Positions 34,695 to 43,562 of a DNA stretch of 64,000 nt are shown here, in pieces; the first letter of the stretch is position 1, and each line of letters begins with the position of its first letter. The position numbers and the translations under genes were made by a program. Source of the stretch: Rhodopseudomonas rhenobacensis (GTDB lineage Bacteria; Pseudomonadota; Alphaproteobacteria; Rhizobiales; Xanthobacteraceae); NCBI RefSeq assembly GCF_014203125.1, contig NZ_JACHIH010000005.1, positions 1-64,000 on the forward strand, read 5' to 3'. The notes beneath the pieces were generated by a model, which was given only the letters and a program-made list of their open reading frames with translations, was not told where the DNA came from and ran no database searches.

Positions 34695-36071
34695 TCAGGC
34701 CGCGCTCGACAGGTCGGTGTCAGGCCCGCAGGGCAACGCCAGCTCCACCCGGTTGCGGCCGTTCAGCTTGGCCTGGTAGAGCGCGGCGTCGGCGCGGGCG
34801 ACCAGGACTTCCGGCGTGTCGCCGTCGCGATATTCGGTGACGCCGAAACTGCAGGTGACGCTTCCGACCTGATCGAACACGATCTGTGCGACCGCCGTGC
34901 GCAGCTTCTCCGCGACCACACAGGCATCGTGGCAGTCCGAGCCGGTGAGCAGGATCGCGAATTCCTCGCCGCCCCAGCGCGCCAGCATGTCGGTCTCCCG
35001 AAGATGGCTGGAAATCGCATCCGACAATCCGACCAGGACGCGATCCCCGGCCGGGTGGCCGTGGACGTCGTTGACATCCTTGAACCGGTCGACGTCGTAC
35101 ATCACCAGCGAGAACGGCATTTCATAGCGTTTCGCCCGCGCGATTTCGCTGACCAGCGCCTGGTCGAATTTCAGTCTGTTGTAGAGCCCGGTCAGCCGAT
35201 CGGTGGTGGCCAACACCGCCAGGCGCGTCGCCCGCTCGCGCATTTCCGCCGCGGCGTCGTCATCGACGGCCTTCTTGGCGATCAGTGTCAGTTTGAAGAA
35301 CTGCAGCGCGTCCGCCATCGTGCCGATTTCATTGTTTTCACCGCGGTGCGGCACCACGACGTCGAGGTGCCCGGCAGCCAGCTCACGCATCGGAGTGACG
35401 ATCGAGGTGATCGAGCGGCTGACATCCCGGACGATGTAGACGCCGACGGCGGTGCCGATCAGAACCGTGATTCCCAGAATGATCGCCAGCGATCTCACCG
35501 CCGATCGATAGGTCTCGGCAGCCTCTTTTCCGGCGGCGTCGCCCTGCCGGTTGTTGAGCTCGATGCTCTTTTTCAGGATCTCATCGACCCGCGTTCCGAT
35601 GGGACTGACGGTGTTGATGTTGAGATCGCGCGCCTCCTGAGAGGCAATGCCGCGGCTGTTGCGGGACAAAGCCAGCACCTGCCGCACGCCTTGGAGATAA
35701 GCTTCCCAGACTTGCCCCCACTCGGCATAAAGCGCGCGCTCTGCTGGGAGGGTGACCAGTTTTTCATAGCGCCTGCGGATCTCGTCGTTGCTCCTGAGAT
35801 TGTCCTCCAGCAGCATTTCCATGACCTGCTTGGCTTCCGCGGTGTCCGAGAGCAGATGCTGTCGGACGATGGTACGGCGGGCGATCACGTTGGCACGCAG
35901 TTCGCCCAGCGCATCCACGCTTGGCAGCCATTCGCTTTGAATGGCCGCAGCATCGGCGTTGATCGCCTTCATCTTCACCACGCCGAGCACGCCGAGGCCG
36001 GTCATGGCAATGATCAGGAACGCGATCACCGCGGTGATCTTGTTGCGGATGGAGAGCTGGCTGAGAGGCAT
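34695..36071 (-). CDS. Diguanylate cyclase with 4-helix periplasmic sensor
   Basis: A 458-residue protein. It has TM1 at about 12-32, a 4HB_MCP-type periplasmic helical bundle (about 35-188), TM2 at about 193-213, a HAMP domain (about 215-268) and a GGDEF domain with the active site 'RWGGEEFAILL' (GGEEF at 367-371). The product-inhibition I-site RxxD is present as RETD at 358-361, five residues before the active site. It should make cyclic di-GMP in response to a periplasmic cue. It is convergent with the MCP and divergent from the histidine kinase. Confidence 0.93.
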   Translation of the reverse strand: MPLSQLSIRNKITAVIAFLIIAMTGLGVLGVVKMKAINADAAAIQSEWLPSVDALGELRANVIARRTIVRQHLLSDTAEAKQVMEMLLEDNLRSNDEIRRRYEKLVTLPAERALYAEWGQVWEAYLQGVRQVLALSRNSRGIASQEARDLNINTVSPIGTRVDEILKKSIELNNRQGDAAGKEAAETYRSAVRSLAIILGITVLIGTAVGVYIVRDVSRSITSIVTPMRELAAGHLDVVVPHRGENNEIGTMADALQFFKLTLIAKKAVDDDAAAEMRERATRLAVLATTDRLTGLYNRLKFDQALVSEIARAKRYEMPFSLVMYDVDRFKDVNDVHGHPAGDRVLVGLSDAISSHLRETDMLARWGGEEFAILLTGSDCHDACVVAEKLRTAVAQIVFDQVGSVTCSFGVTEYRDGDTPEVLVARADAALYQAKLNGRNRVELALPCGPDTDLSSAA

Positions 36072-36406
36072 CGCGGTTGTTCTCGGCGGTCGGCCCGGGT
36101 CGCGGGGGAAGGGAGAGCAATCTGCAGCGCGACAGCGGGTGGTGCTGCGCCAATCCGTGTCTGCCGGCGGCTGCGCTCAACGGGCGCTGCAAGCCTGCGC
36201 CTGCAGGCGCCATCGGCGTTTACACAGTTACTTGCGAACTACCAGACGGCGGCCTTACAAGCCGTTAATTTCCCGCCCGGTTGTAATACTAGGAATCACC
36301 CGGGGCCGCGCTGCGCCGATGGCCTCGCCATGAACAATTTGTCACTGTAGGCGGTGAAGCAAACCGCGTACAACCGGGCGTTCAATTGTGTTCGAGATCT
36401 TTGCCT
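36072..36406. other. Divergent intergenic region before the histidine kinase
   Basis: These 335 bases lie between the diguanylate cyclase start and the kinase start. They contain a 14-bp palindrome GCGCCTGCAGGCGC (about 36198-36211) and an AT-rich stretch with TTACAAGCCGTTAATTTCC (about 36254-36272), but I cannot assign a promoter with confidence. No gene is seen. Confidence 0.45.
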
Positions 36407-37867
36407 GTGACCGCATTCAGTAAACTGATCCGCACCACCGCGTTTCGGCTGACGCTGGTCTATCTGTTTCTGTTCGCGCTGTTCGCGGCCTCGCTGCTGG
36501 CCTATTTCGCCTGGAACACGCACCGGCTGATCACCGACCAGATCACCACCACGGTGAACGGCGAGATGGAGGAGATCAGCGACATCTTCTCCCGCCGCGG
36601 CTTGCGCGGGCTGGTGTTCACCATCGAGAACCGCGCGCTGCGGCCGGGCGCCAATCTCTATCTCATCACCACGCCGAACGGGCAGGCGGTGGCCGGCAAT
36701 GTCGGTCAATTGGCGCCCGGCGTGATGGCAACCACCGGCTGGTCGGAAACCTTCTATCGCAGGCTCGACGATTCCGACGCGCCGCATCATCGCGCGCTGG
36801 TCCGGGTCGCGGAACTGAGCGGCGGCTTCCGGCTGTTGATCGGCCGCGATCTCGAGGAACGCCGCCGGCTGTTCGGCGTGGTCGCCAATGCGGCGCAATG
36901 GTCGGTGCTGATCGTGATCGTGCTCGGGCTCGGCGGCGGGGTGTTCGTGGCGCGCCGGGTGCTGCGCCGGATCGACGCGATGACCGGCACCACCCAGCGC
37001 ATCATGGCCGGCGATCTCTCCGGCCGGTTGCCGGTCGGCCGCAGCGGCGACGAACTCGACCGGCTGGCGGAGAACCTCAACGCCATGCTGGAGCGGATCG
37101 AGGCTTTGATGATGGGGCTGAAGGAAGTCTCCGACAACATCGCCCACGACCTGAAGACGCCGCTGACCCGGCTGCGCAACCGCGCCGAGGAGGCGCTGGC
37201 GAAATCGCATAACGAGGCCGAATACCGCGCCGCGTTGGAACGCACCATCGAGGAGTCCGATGGGCTGATCCGCACCTTCAACGCGCTGTTGATGATCGCG
37301 CGCGCGGAATCCGGCCAGGCGCGCGGCGACATGGCGGATTTCGACGCCGCCGAAATCGCCAAAGGTATCCATGAATTGTACGAGCCCTTGGCCGAGGACA
37401 ACGGTCTCACCCTCAAGGTCGATGCGGCCCCGGCTCCTCTGCACGGCAACCGTGAGTTGATCAGTCGGGCGCTCGCCAACCTGGTGGAGAACGCCATCAA
37501 ATATGGCCGGCCGCCACCCGAGCCGCAGCCGCTTGGCGCCGATACGGTGCCACCCAGCGGCGAGATTGTGATCGAGGCCCGCCGCGACGGCGATCAGGTG
37601 CTGCTCGGCGTCACCGACCGCGGCCCGGGCATTCCGGAGTCGGACCGCAAGCACGCGGTGCAGCGCTTCGTCCGGCTGGAGGCCAGCCGCACCCAGCCGG
37701 GGTCGGGATTGGGGCTGAGCCTGGCCTCTGCGGTCGCCACGCTGCATGGCGGCGAGCTGCGGCTCGGCGATGCCGACCCGGGATTGCGCGCAACGCTTGC
37801 AATTCCCGCGCGCGCGGGTGATGGACTTGCCGTTCCAACCCACACTCCAGAACAGACAACGGCATGA
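36407..37867 (+). CDS. HAMP-domain sensor histidine kinase
   Basis: A 486-residue kinase. It has TM1 'LTLVYLFLFALFAASLLAYFAW', a periplasmic region of about 125 residues, TM2 'WSVLIVIVLGLGGGVFVA', a HAMP domain, the H-box 'VSDNIAHDLKTPLTRLRNRAEE' (His near 247), an N-box 'ALANLVENAIKYG' and a G-box 'GSGLGLSLASAVATLHGG'. I favour the GTG at 36407 over an in-frame TTG seven codons earlier. Its stop overlaps the glnE start (ATGA, 37864-37867). It is the probable partner of the response regulator at 31.8 kb. Confidence 0.88.
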   Translation: MTAFSKLIRTTAFRLTLVYLFLFALFAASLLAYFAWNTHRLITDQITTTVNGEMEEISDIFSRRGLRGLVFTIENRALRPGANLYLITTPNGQAVAGNVGQLAPGVMATTGWSETFYRRLDDSDAPHHRALVRVAELSGGFRLLIGRDLEERRRLFGVVANAAQWSVLIVIVLGLGGGVFVARRVLRRIDAMTGTTQRIMAGDLSGRLPVGRSGDELDRLAENLNAMLERIEALMMGLKEVSDNIAHDLKTPLTRLRNRAEEALAKSHNEAEYRAALERTIEESDGLIRTFNALLMIARAESGQARGDMADFDAAEIAKGIHELYEPLAEDNGLTLKVDAAPAPLHGNRELISRALANLVENAIKYGRPPPEPQPLGADTVPPSGEIVIEARRDGDQVLLGVTDRGPGIPESDRKHAVQRFVRLEASRTQPGSGLGLSLASAVATLHGGELRLGDADPGLRATLAIPARAGDGLAVPTHTPEQTTA

Positions 37868-40830
37868 CCCTTTCCGCGACCGACGCGGACCATATCGAGC
37901 TGGCGGGCCGTTTTGCAGCAGGGCCGCGTCTGTTCGCGCCCGAAGAGGCATCGCGGCGGTTCGCCGGCTGGCTCGGCGATCTCGACGCCGCGCAGGCCGA
38001 GGCGATCGCGGCGATCACCGCGCGCTGTCCCAAAGCCGAGGTGCTGCTGCAATCGATCGCCGAGGCCTCGCCCTATCTGTTCGATCTGATCCGCTTCGAC
38101 CCGGCGCGGCTGATCCGGCTGCTGCGCTGCGATCCGGACCGCAGGCTCGCCGAGCTGATCGAGACAAGCAGCCGCGACGTTGCCGCCGCCGCCAGCGAGG
38201 CCGAGGCGATGCGGACGCTGCGCCGCATGAAAGCCGAGGCGGCGCTGTTGATCGCGCTGTGCGACATCGGCGACGTCTGGCCGGTGATGCGGGTCACCCA
38301 GGCGCTGACCGATCTGGCGGTGGCCTCGGTGCAATGCGCGCTGCGGTTTCTGCTGCGCCAGGAGGCCGGCCGCGGCCGCTTGCTGCCGCCCTGCGACGAT
38401 CGCCCCGAAGAGGGCAGCGGGTTGGTGGTGCTGGCGATGGGCAAGATGGGCGCCGGCGAGCTGAACTATTCCAGCGACATCGATCTGATCGTGTTCTTCG
38501 ACCTCGCGGCGCCGACGCTCGCGCCCGACGTCGCGCCGCAGCCGTTCTTCGTGCGCGTCACCCAGGGGCTGTCGCGGATGCTGAACAGCCGCACCGCCGA
38601 CGGCTATGTGTTCCGCGTCGACCTGCGGCTGCGTCCCGATCCGGCGTCGACGGCGGTGGCGATTTCCACCGCCTCGGCGCTCGACTATTACGAGCGCGAG
38701 GGCCGCACCTGGGAGCGCGCCGCGATGATCAAGGCGCGGCCCTGCGCTGGCGACGCCGCGGCCGGCGAGGCGCTGCTCGGCGAGATCGCGCCGTTCGTCT
38801 GGCGCAAACATCTCGACTTCGCGGCACTCGCCGACGTCCACGACATGAAGCGGCAGATGCAGACCTTCCGCGGCCAGACCGACATCGCGGTCGAAGGCCA
38901 CAACGTCAAGGTCGGCCGCGGCGGCATTCGCGAGATCGAATTCTTCGCCCAGACCCAGCAACTGATCGCCGGCGGCCGGCACCGCGAATTGCGGGTGCGG
39001 CCGACGCTGCAAGCCCTCGAGATCCTGGCGACCTCCAACTGGATCACCTATCAGGCGCGCGACGAACTCACCGTTGCTTACCAGTTCCTGCGCCGCGTCG
39101 AGCATCGGCTGCAGATGATCGCCGACGAACAGACCCACGCGCTGCCCGAGGACGTCGCGGCGGTGGAGCGTTTCGCGCGGTTTCTCGGCTTCGACAGCCG
39201 TGCCGCCTTCGCCGAGCAACTGCTCGGCTATCTGAATTGCGTGCAGGGCCATTACAGCAAGCTGTTCGAAGCCGGCGACCCCACCGACGAAGCGACGCTG
39301 CCGCCGGTCGACTACGGCGCCGGCCCCGACGATCAGCGGCTCGCCGAACATCTGGTGGCGCTCGGCTTCAAGAAGCCGGCGATGATCGCCGAGACGCTGC
39401 GGCAATGGATGGCGGCGGAGTACCGCGTGCTGCGGGTGGACTCGACGCGGCGCGCTTTCCTCGAATTCGTGCCGACCCTCATCGTCGGACTTTCCCGCGC
39501 CGAAGAGCCCGACAACGCCGTGACCGCGTTCGACCGCTTGCTGCAGGCGCTGCACCGCGGCGGCCGGCTGGTGTCGCTGCTCAGCCAGAACAAGGAATTA
39601 GTAGCGCTGGTGGCGCTGGTGCTCGGCGCCGCGCCCCGGCTCGGCGACATGGTGGCGCGGCAGCCGCAGATCATGGACGGGCTGATCGATCCGCGGTTCT
39701 TCGGCGCGATGCCGGACCAGCGCGAATTGTCGATGCGGCTGCAGGCGACGCTGGCGGACGCCGGCTCCTATGAAGAGTTTCTCGATCGCTTAAGGATGTT
39801 CGGCCAGGAGAGCCTGTTCCTGATCGGCACGCGGATTCTCTCCGGCACGGTGTCGACGCAGCAGGCTAGCATCGCCTTTGCAGCGGTCGCCGAGGGCATC
39901 GTCGCCACGGTGCATGGATTGGTCAGCGATCAGTTCGCCACGCAATACGGCCGCGTCAAGGGCCAGGAAACCGCGATCCTGGCGATGGGCCGGCTCGGCA
40001 GCCGGGAGATGACGGCGTCGTCGGATCTTGACCTGATCCTGATCTATGATTTCGATGCCGAGGAGCCGGATTCCGACGGCGCGCGCTCACTGCACGGCTC
40101 GCAATATTTCGCCCGTTTCACCCAGCGGCTGATCAGCGCCTTCACCACGCGGACCAATTACGGCGTGCTGTACGACGTCGACATGCGGCTGCGGCCGTCG
40201 GGCCGCGCCGGCCCGGTGGCGTCGCGGCTCGACGCCTTCGCCGACTATCAGCAGAACGAAGCCTGGACCTGGGAGCACATGGCGCTGACCCGGGCGCGGG
40301 TGATCTCGGCCTCGCCGGCGTTTCGTGAGAAAATCGAAGGCATCATCCGCGAAGTGTTGACGCGTCCGCGCGACGCCACCGAGATCGCCAACGACGTCGC
40401 CGAGATGCGCCGCGCCATCGCCCAGGAGAAGGGCGAGGACGACATCTGGGATCTGAAATACGCATCCGGCGGCCTGGTCGATATCGACTTCATCGCGCAA
40501 TATCTACAGCTGGTGCACGCCGCGCAGCATCCGGACATTCTCAACGTCGGCACGCTGCAGGTGCTGGACAATGCGGCGCGGCTCGGCCTGCTGCCGCAGT
40601 CCGAGGCTGAGATCCTGCGCAGCGCGGCGCGGCTCTACCACGACCTCACCCAGATCGTGCGGCTGTGCGTCAGCGAGAAATTCGCACCCGCCACCGCCGG
40701 CGAAGATTTGCTGCGCGTGCTGGTCCGCGCCGGCGACGCGCCGGATTTCTCGTCGCTGGAGGCGCGGGTGAAAGAGACTCAGGCCGAGGTGCGGGCGGTG
40801 TTTGTGAAGCTGCTGCAGGGGCAAGGTTAG
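37864..40830 (+). CDS. glnE: Bifunctional glutamine-synthetase adenylyltransferase/deadenylase GlnE
   Basis: A 988-residue protein with two nucleotidyltransferase modules: the first near 190-213 ('MGKMGAGELNYSSDIDLIV') and the second near 707-730 ('MGRLGSREMTASSDLDLIL'), each with the G-S-D-x-D catalytic signature. They are separated by the helical regulatory region that binds PII. Length and order match GlnE, which adenylylates and deadenylylates glutamine synthetase according to nitrogen status. The start overlaps the kinase stop by 4 bases. A perfect palindrome follows the stop. Confidence 0.95.
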   Translation: MTLSATDADHIELAGRFAAGPRLFAPEEASRRFAGWLGDLDAAQAEAIAAITARCPKAEVLLQSIAEASPYLFDLIRFDPARLIRLLRCDPDRRLAELIETSSRDVAAAASEAEAMRTLRRMKAEAALLIALCDIGDVWPVMRVTQALTDLAVASVQCALRFLLRQEAGRGRLLPPCDDRPEEGSGLVVLAMGKMGAGELNYSSDIDLIVFFDLAAPTLAPDVAPQPFFVRVTQGLSRMLNSRTADGYVFRVDLRLRPDPASTAVAISTASALDYYEREGRTWERAAMIKARPCAGDAAAGEALLGEIAPFVWRKHLDFAALADVHDMKRQMQTFRGQTDIAVEGHNVKVGRGGIREIEFFAQTQQLIAGGRHRELRVRPTLQALEILATSNWITYQARDELTVAYQFLRRVEHRLQMIADEQTHALPEDVAAVERFARFLGFDSRAAFAEQLLGYLNCVQGHYSKLFEAGDPTDEATLPPVDYGAGPDDQRLAEHLVALGFKKPAMIAETLRQWMAAEYRVLRVDSTRRAFLEFVPTLIVGLSRAEEPDNAVTAFDRLLQALHRGGRLVSLLSQNKELVALVALVLGAAPRLGDMVARQPQIMDGLIDPRFFGAMPDQRELSMRLQATLADAGSYEEFLDRLRMFGQESLFLIGTRILSGTVSTQQASIAFAAVAEGIVATVHGLVSDQFATQYGRVKGQETAILAMGRLGSREMTASSDLDLILIYDFDAEEPDSDGARSLHGSQYFARFTQRLISAFTTRTNYGVLYDVDMRLRPSGRAGPVASRLDAFADYQQNEAWTWEHMALTRARVISASPAFREKIEGIIREVLTRPRDATEIANDVAEMRRAIAQEKGEDDIWDLKYASGGLVDIDFIAQYLQLVHAAQHPDILNVGTLQVLDNAARLGLLPQSEAEILRSAARLYHDLTQIVRLCVSEKFAPATAGEDLLRVLVRAGDAPDFSSLEARVKETQAEVRAVFVKLLQGQG

Positions 40831-40839
40831 CAGATTTTC

Positions 40840-40859
40840 TTGTTGGACGCGTCCAACAA
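40840..40859. terminator. Perfect 20-bp palindrome just after glnE
   Basis: TTGTTGGACGCGTCCAACAA begins 10 bases after the glnE stop, in the convergent gap before the PAS kinase gene. As RNA it forms a hairpin with almost no loop on either strand. There is no long U-tract after it, so factor-independent termination is possible but not certain; an operator is the alternative. Confidence 0.45.
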
Positions 40860-40869
40860 ACAGCGAGAT

Positions 40870-40991
40870 GTCATTCCGGGGCGCGAGCACTTGCCAGCGA
40901 ACCCGGAATCTGCAGCTCGCTGATGAGTCCGCCGCGTGTTGCGAGATTCCGGGTTCGCTCGAGCTATCGCTCTCGCGCCCCGGAATGACGG
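40870..40991. repeat. Palindromic intergenic repeat, family B, copy 1
   Basis: The arms GTCATTCCGGGGCGCGAGC and GCGCCCCGGAATGAC flank an inner pair AGCGAACCCGGAATC and GATTCCGGGTTCGCT. Two more copies occur near 46.0 and 48.7 kb with the same outer and inner arms and different loops. This is a well-spread Bradyrhizobiaceae element. Here it fills the convergent gap between glnE and the PAS kinase gene and may act as a bidirectional transcription end. Confidence 0.8.
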
Positions 40992-41031
40992 CCCGGTCTT
41001 GCGATGAACTCAATCAGAAATTGGAGAGGCG

Positions 41032-43374
41032 TCAGGCGGCGGCGGAGATCTTTTCGGCGGCCTTGCTGGCGTCGCGCGGCAGCGCGACGCGGACCACGGT
41101 GCCGACGCCGAGCTGCGAGCGCAGCCGCATCGATCCGCCATGCAGATTGGTCAGCGATTTGGCGATCGCCAGCCCCAGGCCTGAGCCGTGATAGGTCTTG
41201 GTCAGCTGGCTCTCGACCTGTTCGAACGGTTGGCCCAACCGATGCAGCGATTGCTGCGCGATGCCGATGCCGGTGTCGGCGATCAACAGCACGATGGAGT
41301 CCTCGAACACCCGGCCGCGCACCGTGACCCGGCCGCCGTCCGGCGTGAACTTCACCGCGTTGGACAACAGGTTGACCAGGATCTGCTTGATGGCGCGGCG
41401 GTCGGCCAGCACCGGGATGTCGCTGTCGATATCGGCCCGCAGCATCAGCTGCTTGTTGTCGGCGCGGCCCGACACCACCCGCAGCGATTCCGACAGCGTC
41501 GCGGCGAGATCGAACGCCTCGAGATCGAGCTTCATGCGGCCGGCTTCGATCTTCGACATGTCGAGGATGTCGTTGATGACCTCGAGCAGATAGTGCCCGC
41601 TGGTCAGGATGTCGTGGCAGTATTCCTGATACTTCTCCGAACCGAGCGAGCCGAACATGCCGCTGCCCATGATTTCGGAGAAGCCGATGATGGCGTTGAG
41701 CGGCGTGCGCAATTCGTGGCTCATATTGGCCAGGAACTTGGACTTGGTCTGGTTGGCGTCCTCGGCGCGGTTCTTTTCTTCGGAATATTTCTGCGCCAGG
41801 TCGACCAGCTCGACGGCCTGTTTCTCCAGCATCGCCTGCGAACGCTTGAGGTCGACCACGGTGGCGCGCAGCCGCAGATCGTTCTCGACCAGCTTCTGCT
41901 CGTGTTCCTTGATCCGCGTGATGTCGGTGCCGACCGCGACGTAGCCGCCGTCCTTGGTGCGGCGCTCGCTGATGTGCAGCCAACTGCCGTTGTCGAGCTG
42001 CGCCTCGAAGGTGCGGGCGCCGGGCGGGCAGTGGCCGGCTTCGGGCAGCCGAGTGCGGGCTTCCGGCATGGTGCCGACCTCGACCACGGTCTCGTAGGAG
42101 GTGCCGGGCGTCACCGCGGAATCCGGCAGTTTATGCAGGCGCTGGAAGTGCGAATTGCACAGCACCAGCCGGTTCTCCGCGTCCCACAGCACGAAGGCTT
42201 CGGGAATGGTCTCGATGGCGTCGCGCAGCCGCAGATCGGCTTCCACGGTGCGTTCGGCGAGGCTCTTGTGTTCGGTGATGTCGACCGCGATGCCGATCAA
42301 ATGCAGCCCGGCGTCGCTGCCGTCGCGGCTCAGTTCGCAGCGCACCCGCAGCCAGATCCAATGGCCGTTGGCGTGCTGCATCCGGAAGGTGTGATCGATC
42401 TGGGTGATGGTGCCGGTGATCAGCTGATTGGCGATCGCGAACAAATCGATGTCGTCGGACTTCACCAGCGCGTTGACCTCGCCGAAGGTCAACAGGTCGC
42501 TGCGGCTTTCCAGCCCGAGCATGGTGAACATCGATTGCGACCAGAAGATTCTGCCGCGCGACAGATCCCAGTCCCACAGCCCGCAGCGGCCGCGGTTCAG
42601 CGCGGTGTCGATCCGGCCGCGCACCGCGTCGTTGATCAGGTCGCCCTCGCGCGCCCTGGTCGACTGCCAGTGAAAGGCGAAGCCGAGGATCAGCACCACG
42701 AAGCCGGTGGTGGCGGACAGCGTCATCGACAGCGCGGTGTCCGAGCGCCAGATCGGCTCGATGTTTTCCTGAATGATCACCACCTGTCCCGGCAGTGAGC
42801 GGATGATGCGCTGGGTCGCGGTCGCAGTACGGCCATCGGGCAGGGTGATGTCGGTGACGCCGGCCTGCGACGTCGATGCGGCGAGCGGTTGCGCCGCGCT
42901 CAGCACGTCGAGGATCCGGGTGGAGTCGCGGACCGCGGCATCGGCCGGCAGCCGCGCCAGAATGCCCTGATCGGTGCCGACCACGATGATGTGGCGGCCG
43001 GCAGAGATTCCCCAGGCCGGGACCAGGCCGGGCAGCAGGTTCTGCAGTCGGGTCAGGGCGGGCGCGCGGTCCTGCCGATTGGCGGCGATGCGGTCGATGC
43101 GCTCGGCGAGCAGATCGGCCAGCGCCGCGAGGTCGCGGTTCATCGCCGTGCGCTTCTGCCGGGTCTGATCGATGATCTGCACCGAGGCGCCGAAGCAGAT
43201 GGTGATCAGGAAGGCGATGATCAGGGTGGGGACGGCACGGCGGAGCGCGGGCTCCGCGGTCAGCAGCCGGTGATAGGCCGGTTTTGCGATCGACTGCGCC
43301 AATCCCTTGATGGAATCGGATTGCGCGCAGGCGCTCGCCGCTTGTGCGCGCGCCATTCTTTTGGCCCCCAACAT
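41032..43374 (-). CDS. PAS-domain sensor histidine kinase (PleC/PdhS-like)
   Basis: A 780-residue membrane kinase. It has TM1 'VPTLIIAFLITICFGASV', an extracytoplasmic region of about 160 residues, and TM2 'GFVVLILGFAFHW'. Two or three PAS/PAC modules cover about 260-540 ('GLWDWDLSRGRIFWSQSMFTML', 'PEAFVLWDAENRLVLCNSHF'), followed by a coiled coil, the H-box 'KFLANMSHELRTPLNAIIGFSE' and an ATPase domain ending with 'GSGLGLAIAKSLTNLHGG'. The H-box and architecture resemble the PleC/DivJ/PdhS kinases that feed alphaproteobacterial cell-cycle phosphorelays, which is an inference. No receiver domain or regulator gene is adjacent. Confidence 0.87.
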   Translation of the reverse strand: MLGAKRMARAQAASACAQSDSIKGLAQSIAKPAYHRLLTAEPALRRAVPTLIIAFLITICFGASVQIIDQTRQKRTAMNRDLAALADLLAERIDRIAANRQDRAPALTRLQNLLPGLVPAWGISAGRHIIVVGTDQGILARLPADAAVRDSTRILDVLSAAQPLAASTSQAGVTDITLPDGRTATATQRIIRSLPGQVVIIQENIEPIWRSDTALSMTLSATTGFVVLILGFAFHWQSTRAREGDLINDAVRGRIDTALNRGRCGLWDWDLSRGRIFWSQSMFTMLGLESRSDLLTFGEVNALVKSDDIDLFAIANQLITGTITQIDHTFRMQHANGHWIWLRVRCELSRDGSDAGLHLIGIAVDITEHKSLAERTVEADLRLRDAIETIPEAFVLWDAENRLVLCNSHFQRLHKLPDSAVTPGTSYETVVEVGTMPEARTRLPEAGHCPPGARTFEAQLDNGSWLHISERRTKDGGYVAVGTDITRIKEHEQKLVENDLRLRATVVDLKRSQAMLEKQAVELVDLAQKYSEEKNRAEDANQTKSKFLANMSHELRTPLNAIIGFSEIMGSGMFGSLGSEKYQEYCHDILTSGHYLLEVINDILDMSKIEAGRMKLDLEAFDLAATLSESLRVVSGRADNKQLMLRADIDSDIPVLADRRAIKQILVNLLSNAVKFTPDGGRVTVRGRVFEDSIVLLIADTGIGIAQQSLHRLGQPFEQVESQLTKTYHGSGLGLAIAKSLTNLHGGSMRLRSQLGVGTVVRVALPRDASKAAEKISAAA

Positions 43375-43562
43375 ATGCTTGAACTTGACCCCGTTCGAGT
43401 GGCTGCGGCCGCTTCGAATCGAGGCGATTTGAATCCAGTTTTGGGGGGCTGTCGAGAGTCAACGAATCGTTAATCGAAATAAATCTTCTCCAGCGTAGAT
43501 TTGTCGCTGGTGATGCTACGCGGTGTGAGTCCGAAACGGGAACGTGTCGCGACGTTATGACG

